Part shown: positions 11,421 through 24,086 of the stretch, piece by piece
Layout of the letters: every line of letters starts with the position of its first letter
Numbering within the stretch: the first letter of the stretch is position 1
Source: Onthophagus taurus
Taxonomy: Eukaryota > Arthropoda > Insecta > Coleoptera > Scarabaeidae
Direction: 5' to 3'
DNA: 64,000 nt
NCBI RefSeq assembly: GCF_036711975.1
Contig: NC_091972.1
Span: forward strand, 19,039,001-19,103,000
Translations under genes and position numbers: made by a program
The notes under the pieces: model-generated
Seen by the model: only the letters and a program-made list of their open reading frames with translations
Told to the model about the DNA's origin: nothing
Databases searched by the model: none

Positions 11421-12090
11421 GAACATAAGTAAAGCGTAAAGATTAGTGAGTTAATGTAGTTTCAGTTTTGTGCGTAATTTGTGCACGTTCTAGAAATAGA
11501 TCATGAAAGACATTGCAGCTGTCGATGATTTATCCTCACTACGAACATGGATAACGCAGTTTCGAAGCTAAGAGTATTTGTATCCTTTCTCACGATACTT
11601 CTGTTTAGTTATTCTAAAGAGTTCTGCGTTGCAAGAGATAAGATACTCCTTTACGAACAATTTGTCCCTGTACTGTAGTTCTTTCAGAAAGCCTTTGCAG
11701 CTGACATATATTTCTCACGCAAATTGCGAGACAAAGAACTTAACCACAACGTTCTTAATCTTACTACCACCGATACCTCCATTCTCTCCAGAAGCAATCC
11801 GATGACGGAGTCAGTGGACACCTTCAATATTATTCGCGCTTATCGGGCAGCTTATAACCTCACCGATACTGGATAATACATATGACCCCAAAATCCTTAC
11901 CTCTTTTCTCGAGAATGCCTGACAAAATTCAAGTTATTCAGTCTGGAGTACTGCTTTAAGTGTTCAACACGCTCGGAGTACGGAACAATTGACGAGCAAC
12001 TATTAAGCCAGAAAAAAATGGAATAATGTAGAATAAAGTTAGGATGTTGTGCAATGCCATATTATTTTATTGTGCATATTTTGAGGATTA
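11421..12090. other. No gene assigned
   Basis: Short open frames occur on both strands (for example 11578-11805), but none has motifs I recognise. It could be more eroded transposon sequence. Confidence 0.4.
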
Positions 12091-12094
12091 TTTA

Positions 12095-12840
12095 GTGAAA
12101 GTTAGGAATAAACTTGAGAAAAACCAAGGATAACGAGTACTACAATCGTTATTAAAATTTTATAATGATAGTGAACGAAATATGACTACAGACAATTTTT
12201 TTGCCGATATATCATTAGCTGAAGAACTTATCGCAAAAAAATTAACATTACTGGGGCTGTTTGTAAAAATAAAAAGGGTTTATCAAAAATATTACTTGAA
12301 ATAAAAAAACGAGCTCGTAGTTCATCTTGTTTCTTATTTACAAAGATCACTCTAATTTCGATGTAACCAAACCACAGAAATGTGTGATACTTTTATCATC
12401 TATGCACCATACACATAAAATAAGTAACTGCGAAATAAATTACAAACCAAATATTGTTTTGGAATATAACCAATCAAACATTGGAGTTGATCTCTTGGAC
12501 AAACTCATTCAAGAATATAGTTGCTGCAGAACCACTAGAAGATGGCCATTTACATTGTTTATAAACTACCCGTACATTGCGACATACAATACGTTTGTAA
12601 TTGGGAATAAAAAAGTCTTGACTTAGCTGGAAATATTTGTGCCAAAAGACGACGGAAAATGTTTTTACAGGAACTAGGTATGTGACTTAGGCAACCAGAA
12701 ATAAATCAATGAGCATCAAATATTGAAAAATAATGTAAAATACAATGTGTAAACATGATGAAAATGGAGAATAACAAGAAGCATTATTATAATATGACTT
12801 ATTATTAAGAATATTTGAGTTCCTTTTTATATGCAGTTTT
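12095..12840 (+). pseudogene. piggyBac-like transposase remnant, copy 1
   Basis: 12175-12260 reads MTTDNFFADISLAEELIAKK and LTLLGLFVKIKR. 12360-12626 reads QKCVILLSSMHHTHKISN, NIVLEYNQSNIGVDLLDKLI, then QEYSCCRTTRRWPFTLF. These are the third catalytic block and the GVDxxDQ region of piggyBac-type DDD transposases. The frame changes near 12330 and 12620. After FLQELGM (about 12660-12685) the cysteine-rich C-terminal finger is missing, and the sequence runs straight into the 3' tail that it shares with 15057-15425. Confidence 0.75.
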
Positions 12841-13200
12841 AATATAGTTAGGGTTTAATAAAATATATCTAGTTTTAAGGCTTTAAAAAAACCTTAGATG
12901 GTTCACCATGCATGGGTCTAAGTCTAAACTGACCTATTATGGTCGTTACATTATTTTGATCGTACAAGTAAATTGAACGGACAGAAACGCGCTATTCAGT
13001 GCTGATGCAGAACAGAAAAAAAATAATAAGTAATAATTAGTATAAATAATAATAATATAATTAATAAGTAGAATTGAGTTACCAAGCTTGTGGAGAATGA
13101 GTTTTTCCTTTTCGGTGTTTATTTATTTTCGAACTATGTTGTCCATATTAAAACATTTGTAGAAAGCAAAGAATTCTTGAAACATATATTTCAACTACTT
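12841..13200. other. No gene seen
   Basis: AT-rich sequence, with an (AATAAT)-like simple stretch at 13017-13065. Nothing else recognised. Confidence 0.5.
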
Positions 13201-14049
13201 CTTTTAAGGATTATGAGGATGAGGAATTCTTAGATGTGGAGGGTAACATTTTCTCGCTAACAAGTATTAATAAAAGCTTTATTAAAAAAATTATAAATTA
13301 AAATCAATCACAACTTACCATTTAAACTTTAACGCAAGATCACGACTGGAATCTCTTCCATGCGGAATTATTACTATTAATAACTGAGGAATAAAAAGAA
13401 ATAATAAAAGTAAAATAAACAATTTCTGTAAGTCCAATAATCGCTTCAAAGTGAACAGGGAAATATTGGAAAGGATTTAAAATTTAAAATTTTAATTAAT
13501 AAATTATGAAACAAAAATTTTTTCTATATATATTTTTTTTTATAAAAATTAGAATAATTAATAGTTAAATATTAAATTTAAATATATATAGGCCCAATAT
13601 TACTAATAAAAAGATTAATGTCAAATATTAAAAGTAACACTCTTTGAAATCCCCGTTTTGTAACTTTTGCAAAGGGCGCTTTCAAAAGCTTGCAAATATT
13701 TATTCGCTTTAGCAAATAAAATTTTAACATGATCATCACTTTTATCAACGGTAGAATTTAACGTCGATAAAATATCAAAAACTTGTGTTATTTGAGTCAA
13801 AACCTCCTCCTTTGACATAATCTTTTTCGCCTCCTTCTCTTCTGTATCCAAAATCTGTTTCAATTCTTCAAAAAAATTCTATTTATACCGCGAAATTACC
13901 ACGGAATTTTTCTCGCAATTATGCATAACCCTCAACCGTGATTCTAACTCTTCTTTTCATCGTTCAGGTTCCGCTAATTCTTCTTGTTGTTGTTTCGTAG
14001 TCTCGATATATCTCCGCTCCCAATAAGATTTAGCCGAATCACGTTTTTC
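13200..14049 (-). pseudogene. Segmental duplicate of kinesin exon 2 end plus LINE tail
   Basis: This block is a close copy of about 16850-17665. 13207-13300 copies the end of the LINE coding region (EDEEFLDVEGNIFS). 13621-14049 copies the last ~140 codons of the KIF14-like kinesin on the minus strand. The kinesin frame is open from 13863 to the stop at 13621, with the same C-terminus FESALCKSYKTGISKSVTFN. Upstream it is broken by base changes (for example ATTCTATTT for ATTCGATTT near 13880, and further changes to 14049). It has no motor domain and no promoter, so it is a dead fragment. Confidence 0.85.
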
Positions 14050-14715
14050 GCGTGTGTGAATTCTGGTGATAGAATGAACAGAAAGAAAGTGAGGAGTAAA
14101 GTGTATTTGAGTGTCCCAAGTGCTCAAATACCACTACAACACACAGAAAACATTCCAGTGCCAAAACCACCGAGCACGAACGTGTTATCGGGTATTACTC
14201 TTTTAATCCACTTGAGTGATACTATTTCATCGTATGAACCAGTAGCAACTGTATCAACTGGGCCAATTTTGGTTACTCAAAATCAGCTGGACTCCATCGT
14301 TGCGAAGTTGGGACTATCATAACGTAAGTCGCAACAGTTGGCTAAATTTCTAAATTCGAATAATCTGTTGGCACCTGAGACAAAAGTCACAGCATATAGG
14401 TTATCGACAATCCGCACTGCAAAAATGTTTCACTATGAATGAGGAGCAAACATCTGCATACTGCAAGGATGTCGACGGTCTCATGAAAGAAATGGACATC
14501 CTATACAAAGCAAATGAGTGGAGACTGTTTATTGACAGCTCCAAAATAAGTTTGAAAGCAGTGTTGCTCCATCAAACAAACACGAAACCATCAGTACCAA
14601 TCGCCTACAGCATTGAAACGAAAGAAACCTACGATGCATTAAAAAGAGTACTACGAAATGTTGTTAAATATTATTTTTTTCACAACAAAATGAGATATCA
14701 GATTGACTATTAAAA
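14050..14715 (+). pseudogene. Decayed member of a dispersed arthropod gene family, copy 1
   Basis: Frames reading in order are NQLDSIVAKLGLS (14280-14320), KFLNSNNLLAPETKVTAYR (14343-14400), then 14435-14700 with YCKDVDGLMKEMDILYKANE, WRLFIDSSKISLKAVLLHQ and PIAYSIETKETYDALKRVL. Proteins with this motif order (NQxELNDL, NLLxPxT, FIDSSK, LKETY) are to my knowledge common, multicopy and uncharacterised in arthropod genomes, which suggests a mobile origin. A stop at 14320-14322 and a frameshift near 14405 break the frame, and the C-terminal half is missing. Another copy is at 30527-31665 and supplies the later motifs. Confidence 0.55.
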
Positions 14716-14717
14716 TG

Positions 14718-15060
14718 TGACATTAAAACATTCTCCATTCAGGCGTTGTGAATGGCTCCGACAGTCGAAAACTGGTGAAAACTGAAGAATTCGACAATGT
14801 TTTTGTATATAAGTTTTTCAAGTAATTTGCTAAACATCGATAATTATGATATAGGTCTATAGTTAATAACTTTGCTACGATCGCCAGACTTAAATATTGG
14901 AAGAAAATGTGCCTGCTTCCAGATACGCGGAAAAACTCCAGACTGAAGTGATTTATTATAGAGTGATAATGACATAGAACAGTTCTTAATAATAATTGCG
15001 GGTATTCCATCTGGCCCAGGCCCTTCTTAGCGTCAACGCCACTCACTTTTTATAGTAACC
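14718..15060 (-). pseudogene. Jockey-like LINE reverse transcriptase fragment
   Basis: On the minus strand the frame around 15046 reads VSGVDAKKGLG, followed in shifted frames by PDGIPAI, then WKQAHFLPIFKSGDRSKV and INYRPI-like words and LLEKLIYKNI. This is the finger region of LINE reverse transcriptases. At least three frameshifts occur within 330 bp. It is cut off on both sides. Confidence 0.55.
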
Positions 15061-15425
15061 TAAGTATTTGACTTATCCAAGCAGAAATAAATCGAAGAGT
15101 ATCAGATATTGAAAAAGATGGAAAAGGAATACCGAATAGTGTAAAAATTACAATTGAAACTAAAGGAAGAAAAATAACATACCGATGTCCCAAACAGTTA
15201 GCAACCCTAAAGTGGGGACGATGTCATCCACGTCGAGACAGTAACTTTAAGCATTCCATAAAATGTGATACCTGTACTAAATTTGTGTGTACCGTAAATA
15301 ATACTACCTACAAAACCAATAAATATAATTTTTACATGTTGTAAACATGATGAAAATGGAGAATAACAAGAAGCATTTTTATACTACGACTTATTATTAA
15401 GAATATTTGAGTTCCTTTTTATATA
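15057..15425 (+). pseudogene. piggyBac-like transposase 3' end, copy 2
   Basis: The frame 15075-15340 reads EINRRVSDIEKDGKGIP, then LKWGRCHPRRDSNFKHS and IKCDTCTKFVCTVNN. This is the C-terminal cysteine/histidine finger of piggyBac-type transposases, which binds the transposon ends. The following 3' tail (15335-15425) matches 12740-12835. It is a separate truncated copy of the same element and keeps the finger that copy 1 has lost. Confidence 0.7.
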
Positions 15426-15454
15426 TTTTTTTATATTATAGCGAATTGTACCCC

Positions 15455-16944
15455 CTTGTTCTTGAAGATAGTCACCACCCGGCGTTGTCCGGTGCCTGCC
15501 AATTGATACTACGAGATCTTCATTAGTATTTCCAAAAGCTGCTATCCCTCGGTATAACTTTCGAAAAGCAAATTTTCCAGTTTTATATGATGATATTGCT
15601 CTCCTGGATTGGATATTTTTGGAGGTTGTTGAGGACGTTGATGAAATCTTGGATTTATTTTATTCTGCTCTTTATGGTTTGATACAGAAATCAGTGCCTT
15701 GTATTCAACAAAGACGAAACGATTATCCTCAATGGTTAAGACCTAGACTAAAGAATACTATAGACGCAAATACACAGCTAGTAAACAAACATTCTACCGC
15801 GATCATTTCATTAGAATGCGTTCACTAGTAAAAGGTCAAATCGATGCTGCTTACGAAGTTTTTTTGCAACTTAAGATGTGATCCTAGTGATTTCTGGAAC
15901 TTCGTCCGACACAAGCGAAGTACTAGCAGAATACCATCGATTCTTAGGGATGATGTAGAAGAGTATACTGCACCGACAGGCATAATAAACGCTTTTGCTT
16001 CCTTTTTCTCATCTGTTTATTCTGGTAGTTCGATAGATCTTACTGACACTGCCCCTACTTTCCTATTGTTTAACATCCAGCAAGTCATTGAAAATGAATT
16101 GATTATTGTAATGAGTGGTTTTGTTGCCAAATTCACTCAGGGCGAGGACCAAATACCTAACTTTTTGTACGTGATGCACGCTATGCTTTGGCTGTTTAAG
16201 CCTTTGATGCTTACAAGACAATATACATATGATTCAGGAGTGGTGCCAATATAATTCCCTTTCACTAAGTACCAATAAATGCTGTTACGCATCATTTACT
16301 AAAAAATTGAATAAGATCGATACGGTTTATATGGTGGTTTCGAGTCCTTTAACTAAAGTCTATACTACGAAAGATCTAGATGTGATTTTTGATTCCGAAC
16401 TCTCTTTCTTGCTCCATATTGTAGAGATGTGCTCGCGGGCTTGGAGCACTTTGGGTTTTATTCTGAGGATCATGGGTCGAGTTGGCGATTGAAGTAGGTA
16501 CCTTAAGAACGCTCTTTATAGCTTTGGTTGTATCTAGAAAATTCAATACGCTTCAGGAATATGGTATCCTATTTATACGTCGCATCGGCTGATGATTGAA
16601 CAAGTTCAGCGTCGCTTTTTAAAGTTTCTTATCGTATGGATGGTCAATATCCGCCAAGAGGGGTGAACTACTTGGATCTACTGCATCACCACGAATTTCC
16701 TCCTCTACAAACCAGAAGAATAGACCAGAGTGCATCATACTTGCAGAGGTTCTGGTGTAGTGAGATGGATTGTGCTTGGTTATTGTCGCGAGTTAATTCA
16801 GTGATGCCGCAAATAAAAATTCTGGAAAGATTTCTTTCTGCTTATTTCAAGGATTGTGAGGATGAGGAATACTTAGACGTGGAGGGTAACATTTTCTCTC
16901 TAACAAGTATTAATAAAAGTTTTATTAAAAAAATTATAAATTAA
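15455..16944 (+). pseudogene. LINE ORF2 remnant lacking the RT core
   Basis: 15550-15830 and 15844-16200 encode the linker before the reverse transcriptase (PSDFWNFVRHKRS, then SSVYSG and a GEDQIPNFLY block at 16140-16170). The sequence then jumps at about 16215 straight to the post-catalytic region: VPIxxNSLSLSTNKCCYASF, YTTKDLDVIFDSELSF, and YASGIWYPIYTSHR near 16550. It ends with EDEEYLDVEGNIFSLTSIN (16860-16915). The palm with motif A and YADD is therefore deleted. Several stops are present. Its 3' end faces the 3' end of the kinesin gene, and the tail is included in the segmental duplicate at 13200-14049. Confidence 0.65.
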
Positions 16945-17236
16945 TATCAATCACAACTTACCATTTGAACTTTAACGCAAGATCACGACTGGAATCTCTT
17001 CCATACGGCCTTATTATTATTAACAACTGGGGAATAAAAAGAAATAATAAAAGTAAAATAAACAATTTCTACGGATAAATATTGGAAAGGAATTAAATTT
17101 AAAATGTTGTTAATTAATAAATTATGAAACAAAAATTTTTTCTATATATATTTTTTTATAAAAATTAGAATAATTAATAGTTAAATATTAAATTTAAATA
17201 TATATAGGCCCAATATTACTAATAAAAAGATTAATG

Positions 17237-19200
17237 TCAAATATTAAAAGTAACGCTCTTTGAAATCCCCGTTTTGTAACTTTTGCAAAGGGCGCTTTCA
17301 AAAGCTTGCAAATATTTATTCGCTTTAGCAAATAAAATTTTAACATGATCATCACTTTTATCAACGGTAGAATTTAACGTCGATAAAATATCAAAAACTT
17401 GTGTTATTTGAGTCAAAACCTCCTCCTTTGACATAATCTTTTTCGCCTCCTTCTCTTCTGTATCCAAAATCTGTTTCAATTCTTCAAAAAAATTCGATTT
17501 ATACGGCGAAATTACCACGGAATTTTTCTCGCAATTATGCATAACTCTCAACCGTGATTCTAACTCTTCTTTTCGTCGTTCCGCTTCCGCTAATTCTTCT
17601 TGTTGTCGTTTCGTAGTCTCGATGTATCTCCTTTCCCAATAAGCTTTAGCCGAATCACGTTTTTCCTCAGCTTCTTGTAATTTATGTCGTAAATCTTCGA
17701 GTTCATCGATGCAAATAATTGAGGATTCGGCTCTTCTCTCGCATTCTTGTCGTAAGGCCCTTAATCTTTCAACTTCCGCCTGTAATTCTTTTATAATTCG
17801 ATCGTGCGAATTTTCATTGACTCGGACGCGGTTTATAATTGAACGAGCTTGACACGCATATCTTAAAGTCGCCAAGGTTTCTTCTAATTGGGAATTAGCA
17901 GGAGATATTGTTGCTAACATTGATGTTAAAGAATTTCCGCCTAAACTTTCCTAAAAATAAAGAATTAATTTTTTTGTATAAAATGATTAAATTTTCTTTA
18001 AATTACTCTTAATAACCAAGTTAAAACTGATTCGCGATAGGGCACAAATTGATTATTTTTTTTGTGATCAGATAAAGCACAAATAACTTTTCCTAAAGTT
18101 AATAATGATTTATTAATATAAACCCCTTGTTTAGTTTTTTCATCCTTTGAACTTGAATTTCCCAATCTTTCACTCCCAGCTAAATCAATCAAGCTAATTT
18201 TGCTTCTTCTACTTGAATTAGTTTCTTCGTCCTCCAACAAGCTTAATTCAATTGAGAAAATGCTGTGTGATCTGGATGATTTTTCATTCATTGCTGTTGC
18301 AGCTGTGGCTCGATTTTTATTCCCCATAATTAACCATTCTCGTAACTCCTCATAAGAATTAACTGAGTGAACACTTAAATTGACTACATAAGGCCCCCAT
18401 TCCGGATGTTCGCGCACTTTTAACGCCGTTTTTTCAGTATCTTTTGTACTAACAGCTAAGAGATCATAAATTTTTTCATTATAAATCTCGAAATAACTAA
18501 CATCAATGCTGACTGATTTAATATTATCAAGTTCTGTGATGTGTTTTGATTTCTCAAACAATCTCTGACAAAATCTTGGGATAATCCCGGTACGTTCATC
18601 AATATGAAACATCGTATCACCCATCATACTGTAACTTTTTCCAGAACCTGTTTGTCCATAAGCAAATAAACATCCATTATAGCCTTTAAAGGCGCTATCA
18701 AGTATAGGATCGCCCAATACGTTAAAAATACTTTCTTGACTAGAATAATTTTCATCTTTAGGATCACAAGACCAAAATATATGATCATACTCGAAATAAT
18801 GATTCATATTCCCCATTCCAGGTGCGTTTGAAGGAATTACAAGCCCCTTTCCTTCAATTCTAACCATATTGGAGGACCCTACATACGATAATTCCCTCGC
18901 ATTCATAGGCCTAATCCTTACAGCAACCGTTAAGTTACTGATTTCATCATTTTTATCACGACTACTTCGTGCTTTTAAAACAGGAGTTTCAATAATCACT
19001 TTATTGTAACATTTTGGGGTTTGAGTAATTGAATTATAATTTCCGTGCATTCGTTTCGGTGTTACACCCATTTCGTCGTTTTCTTTACTCGTTCTTGCAC
19101 GAATTTTAGCAGATTTCGGCGTTTCAAAGTTATTACTAACTGGGATTTTACACCCACGATTCGACGTTAATTTTGGAGTACACGGTGCGGAAACGGCCAT
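17237..19200 (-). CDS. KIF14/nebbish-like kinesin-3 motor protein
   Basis: This is a plus-end-type microtubule motor. The KIF14 family acts at the central spindle and midbody in cytokinesis. Exon 1 is 18007-19200 and exon 2 is 17237-17950; the 56-bp GT-AG intron joins TWLLR to ESLGGNS. The product has 635 residues. The N-terminal ~85 residues hold five TP sites (possible CDK sites). The motor domain covers about 89-430: P-loop GQTGSGKS at 182-189, switch I NEKSSRSHS at 305-313, LIDLAGSER at 337-345. FWSCDPKDENYSSQ and REHPEWGPYV match the KIF14 subgroup. A coiled coil follows. There is no FHA domain, and the protein is much shorter than known KIF14 proteins, so the tail may be lost or genuinely short. 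The last exon has a decayed duplicate at 13621-14049. Confidence 0.9.
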
Positions 19201-19667
19201 TATTAACTAATCTAATAACTCCTTTTAAAATAAACAATAAAGAACTGTTTGTAAATTAATTGTAAAACTTTAAAATCACTTATTAAACGACACGTGTTCT
19301 TTGGGGGTTTGTATATGTTTATGTCCGTTAAAAACTTCAAATTCAGATGACGTAATACCAACCTAAAACTGGTTTGAAATGAAAATATTCTAGATATTTA
19401 TTTTAAAATCAGAAAAAACACATAAATATATTATTTAAAATAATAAATATTAATCATTATTGATTATGATTAAGTTATTAAATGTAAAAATGTTACATAA
19501 AACAACTTTAATTAATTTAATTTGATTTATGTCACTTAAACCCATCACCGATAGATGGCAGCACAAATAAAGTTATCTTAAAAATTAAAGGTTATAAAAT
19601 GGAATGTTTTATTTAAACATTTACGTAGATACAAAATATTAAACTTATTAACTAACTAATTTTGTGT
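19201..19667. other. Intergenic: kinesin 5' flank and DPM1 3' flank
   Basis: This holds the kinesin upstream region and, on the minus strand, the DPM1 3' untranslated part with AATAAA at 19608-19613. No further gene is visible. Confidence 0.6.
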
Positions 19668-20795
<1,128 letters not shown>

Positions 20796-21463
20796 ATGGG
20801 AAAAACTAGTAAAGTAGTCGTTTGTGGGATGAAAGGGGTTGGAAAAACGTCTATTTTGGAACAAGTTATTTACGGAAATGTTTCTCCATCAACGGTAAAT
20901 TATCTTAAATTATTTTTTTTTATTTAATTAATTTCAAATAAATTAAGGAATTTTATCCTACAATCGAAGATATTTACGTAGCTAACATAGAATCCGATCG
21001 TGGAACACGTGAAAAAGTTCGATTCTATGATACAGCTGGTATACAATACTCTCAAACATCAACAGCTAATGGAACAACAAGCCACCAACTCCCCCGGCAT
21101 TACTTATCTTTAGCCGATGGATACATATTGATTTATGATACTGATAAACCAGAGTCACTTGACGTTTTAGTAGGGTTAAAAAAAGATATTGATAAAAACA
21201 AAGATAAAAAAGAGGTTACCATAATAGTAGTGGGTAACAAAACTAAAGAATGCGAAAACAATTTTGAATCAACATTAAATAAAGCATCAAATTGGTCGAA
21301 TCGAGAAAAAGTGAGACATTTTACAGCTTCAGCTATGCAAAGAGCGTCTCTTTACGAAGCTTTCATTTATATTACAAGCAAATTAAACCCACCACCAAGT
21401 AAAAGTAGCTTTTCTCAACTCTCTATGGTTCGTAAAGCAAGTAGTGGAAAAGATTCTGGATAG
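20796..21463 (+). CDS. kappaB-Ras (NF-kappaB inhibitor-interacting Ras-like) GTPase
   Basis: kappaB-Ras proteins are atypical Ras-like GTPases that in other animals bind IkappaB and Ral regulators. Exons are 20796-20894 and 20948-21463 (GT-AG, 53-bp intron), giving 204 residues. The P-loop CGMKGVGKTS has lysine at the Ras Gly12 position. Switch II reads DTAGIQ, with isoleucine at Gln61; these non-Ras residues are typical of the family and predict little GTPase activity. The nucleotide-specificity motif is GNKTK, lacking the usual Asp of NKxD. No CAAX box is present, in line with the family. A polyadenylation signal AATAAA is at 21597-21602. It is paired head-to-head with DPM1. Confidence 0.93.
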
Positions 21464-21609
21464 TATTTGGATCAAAATTGTTTTGACTTCATTAAAGAAA
21501 AGATTAAAAATATTCTAACATGTTCGAGTACATGTAAAATTTAACTCGAAAAAGTATTTATTAAAAGCTTATTTAAAAATTAATATAGGTCTGATTAATA
21601 AATATTAAA

Positions 21610-22069
21610 AGTATCTTATCATTTTTTGTTTAATTTAAAAATATTCCCAATTATCATATCAACCTTTAAGAGGTTGAAACGTTTCGCAAAAAAAGTGTAG
21701 AAAAAAAAACGATAATAAAAGTCACACCTCCTTTACGTAAGCATGGATAAAGAAAGAAAAAATATGTGTTATAAAATTCATGGTCAACGAGAGAACTAAA
21801 AAGAATGCACTTTTATTATTATTCCAACATCTTTTCCTGATGATAAAAATATTCATGTGGTATAATTCACCATGATTTTAGGTAGAAACGTTTTAATCCT
21901 TGTTTTTGAACAAGCTTATTAGGTCTCATATGGGCTTTCATTTCATCATCAACAATGTTGCTTTAATAAGTTTAAAATCATTATTAGATGATAACATAAC
22001 ACTAATAAAAAAACTCTTTGTTCATCTATTTTACAATTAACCAAAGTATAATTACCAATATACATAGCA
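21610..22069. other. Intergenic, nothing recognised
   Basis: AT-rich sequence between the kappaB-Ras polyadenylation signal and the palindromic element. A short repeat of the DPM1 exon 1/intron context (CATCTATTTTACAATTAACCA at 22023-22043) is faintly visible but too short to interpret. Confidence 0.4.
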
Positions 22070-22379
22070 TATTTTTATTGAACTAAAACTTGCACAGGAC
22101 TTAGAACTAGAAACATTCGGGTTAACCATGCATCTCTTAAGACGGCTAAACCCGTCTTCTAAGTCTTTTTTTGTTGCTGCCGGGCTGGGGGGAGCGGCCC
22201 ATCTTGTCACTGCGATCTGTAAGATCTATTGTTACGCCCTCCAAAAGTTTAGGGCAGATCTAGGTCCTTAATGAACCTTAGTATTGCTTCAAAGCCTTGT
22301 TCATTTAAGTCAGTAAGTGTCAGGCAAACCCTCGCTGCCTCTTTGGACAGCTTGTCCGCCTTTTCATTACCCACAATGT

Positions 22380-23045
22380 CTCTGTATTTAGACCTGTCGG
22401 CAGTCTCTAGTCTTCAGAAAGCAGTATTTAGTCTTCTAGAAGTAGTATCTAGTCTTCTGCCAAAGTTATGTATGTTTTCTCCAAAATATTTTATCTTTCT
22501 TTTGCAATATTTAGACCTGTTAGCAGTATCTAGTCTTCAGAAAGCAGTATTTAGTCTCCACAAAGCAATTTTAGTCTTAAGAAGGCAGTATTTAGTGTTC
22601 CAGACGCTGTATTTAGACCTGTCGGAAGTATCTAGTTTTCAGAAAGCAATATTTAGTCTTCTAGAAGTAGTATCTAGTCTTCTGCGAACGTTATGTATGT
22701 TTTCTCCAAAATATTTTATCTTTCTTTTGCAATATTTAGACCTGTTAGCAGTATCTAGTCTTCAGAAAGCTGTATTTAGTGTCCACAAAGCAATTTTATT
22801 CTTTAAAAGGCAGTATTTAGTGTTCCAGACGCTGTATTTGGACCTGTCGGAAGTATCTAGTTTTCAGAAAGCAATATTTACTCTTCTAGAAGTAATATCT
22901 AGTCTTCTGCCAACGTTATGTATGTTTTCTCCAACAATATCTTATCTTTCTTTTGCAGTATTTTGACCTGTCGGCAGTATCTAGTCTTCAGAAAGCAGTA
23001 TTTAGTTTTTTAGAAACAGTATCTAGTCTTCTGCCAACGTTATGT
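22380..23045 (+). repeat. Minisatellite, ~225-bp unit built of shorter sub-repeats
   Basis: The word TTATGTATG recurs at 22466, 22691, 22916 and 23040 (spacing 225, 225, 124). Within each unit variants of AGTATCTAGTCTTCAGAAAGC repeat every 20-35 bp. The array keeps a 231-codon frame open by its periodicity (22271-22966), which I do not regard as a gene. Confidence 0.85.
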
Positions 23046-23074
23046 ATGTTTTGTTCTTGATACTGACAGCAACT

Positions 23075-23235
23075 TCTTTCTGGGTGTCTATCATCATCTT
23101 TTTGGGAGCCTCTGATTATCTATACGGATCTTGTACCACCCGGTACCTCATTTCTGCAGCTGTTACTTTACTTTTGTGCTTATCCTGCATTGGCAAAGTT
23201 TCCGTATTGGTAATTTCCTGTCCTGTGCAATAACA
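23075..23235 (-). pseudogene. RTE-type LINE reverse-transcriptase tail fragment
   Basis: On the minus strand the frame reads GQEITNTETLPMQDKHKSKV then TAAEMRYRVVQ. The KSKVTAxEMRYxRR block belongs to the region after the catalytic core in RTE-like LINEs. Only about 50 codons remain. It lies inside the left arm of the palindrome. Confidence 0.4.
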
Positions 23236-23599
23236 AGACAAGTTCATTGGTTTCTTGTTCATATTCTTCGCATTCTTTTATTGAACACATAAGTATTGCC
23301 ATGAAAAATCATATTTGGTTTATAATCAATTTTTTATTTTCTCTGAACAGTAATTTCAGACTTCATGTGGACTTTGAACAATGTAATTCCTTTTTTGCTG
23401 AAGTCTAATTTATAACTATTGCAATTTCAGACTGTTTCTTGCAAATTAACCTTCTGACCAGAGTATTCCCGACTATTACCTTAAGTTTGGTTTTTCACCA
23501 GTATAATTCTTAAATTTTTGCTGAAGTATGGATTATGATTATTCCAGTCTTTTTTAAGTTTATTTAGATTTCTTTGATTATATATTTTTTTTTAATTAA

Positions 23600-24086
23600 A
23601 ATGCATGCCGCCCAAAATGCTTGGTGGGGGGGCGCCACTCCAATTCCCGCACCCTGGTGCTTCATTTGCTAGCGCCGGCAATGGTAAAGATGTTTATCGA
23701 TGCACTTTTCTGTCTTTTCTCAAGGTTCAAAACGGTGCAGAAGTTTATAGCAAGACCTTCAGTCTGAAAAATAGTTGTATCCGAGCTTAAGGGCATCTTC
23801 ATGTGGCTTTTTAGTGTTTTGTTGCCCATACTTACTCCGGATGCAGCTGTCTTTGAAGCGTCGGTGTACCAGGCCACGGTTCCTGTTTTGAATTGAAGCT
23901 CACCCTTCGTTCATTCTTCCCTACTTCTAAACATAACCTTGTATGGCTGATCAAAATTATATTTTGTCGGTATAAGATTCGTTTTAATTTGAATTAAGTG
24001 TCCTCTGAGGTTACTCCGAATCAGCTTGAGTGATGAAGAGCATGTCTTCAGTGACAAGGCACTCAAAGCTGTCACTTTTGTATGTA
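23600..24086 (-). pseudogene. LINE RNase H fragment, left arm
   Basis: On the minus strand, 23662-23877 encodes AWYTDASKTAASGVSMGNK, then TTIFQTEGLAINFCTVLNLE and a SINIFT block. This is the N-terminal half of a LINE-type RNase H (first catalytic Asp in YTDAS, Glu in QTEG). The C-terminal half (VGNEKADKLSKEAARV) lies at 22290-22375, cut off by the minisatellite. 23750-24086 is the inverted twin of 26288-26625. Confidence 0.65.

Noticed and set aside
22271-22966. 231-codon open frame with repeated SSLQKAVFSL-like words
   Set aside because: It runs along a minisatellite whose 225-bp period is a multiple of three, so openness is a by-product of the repeat.
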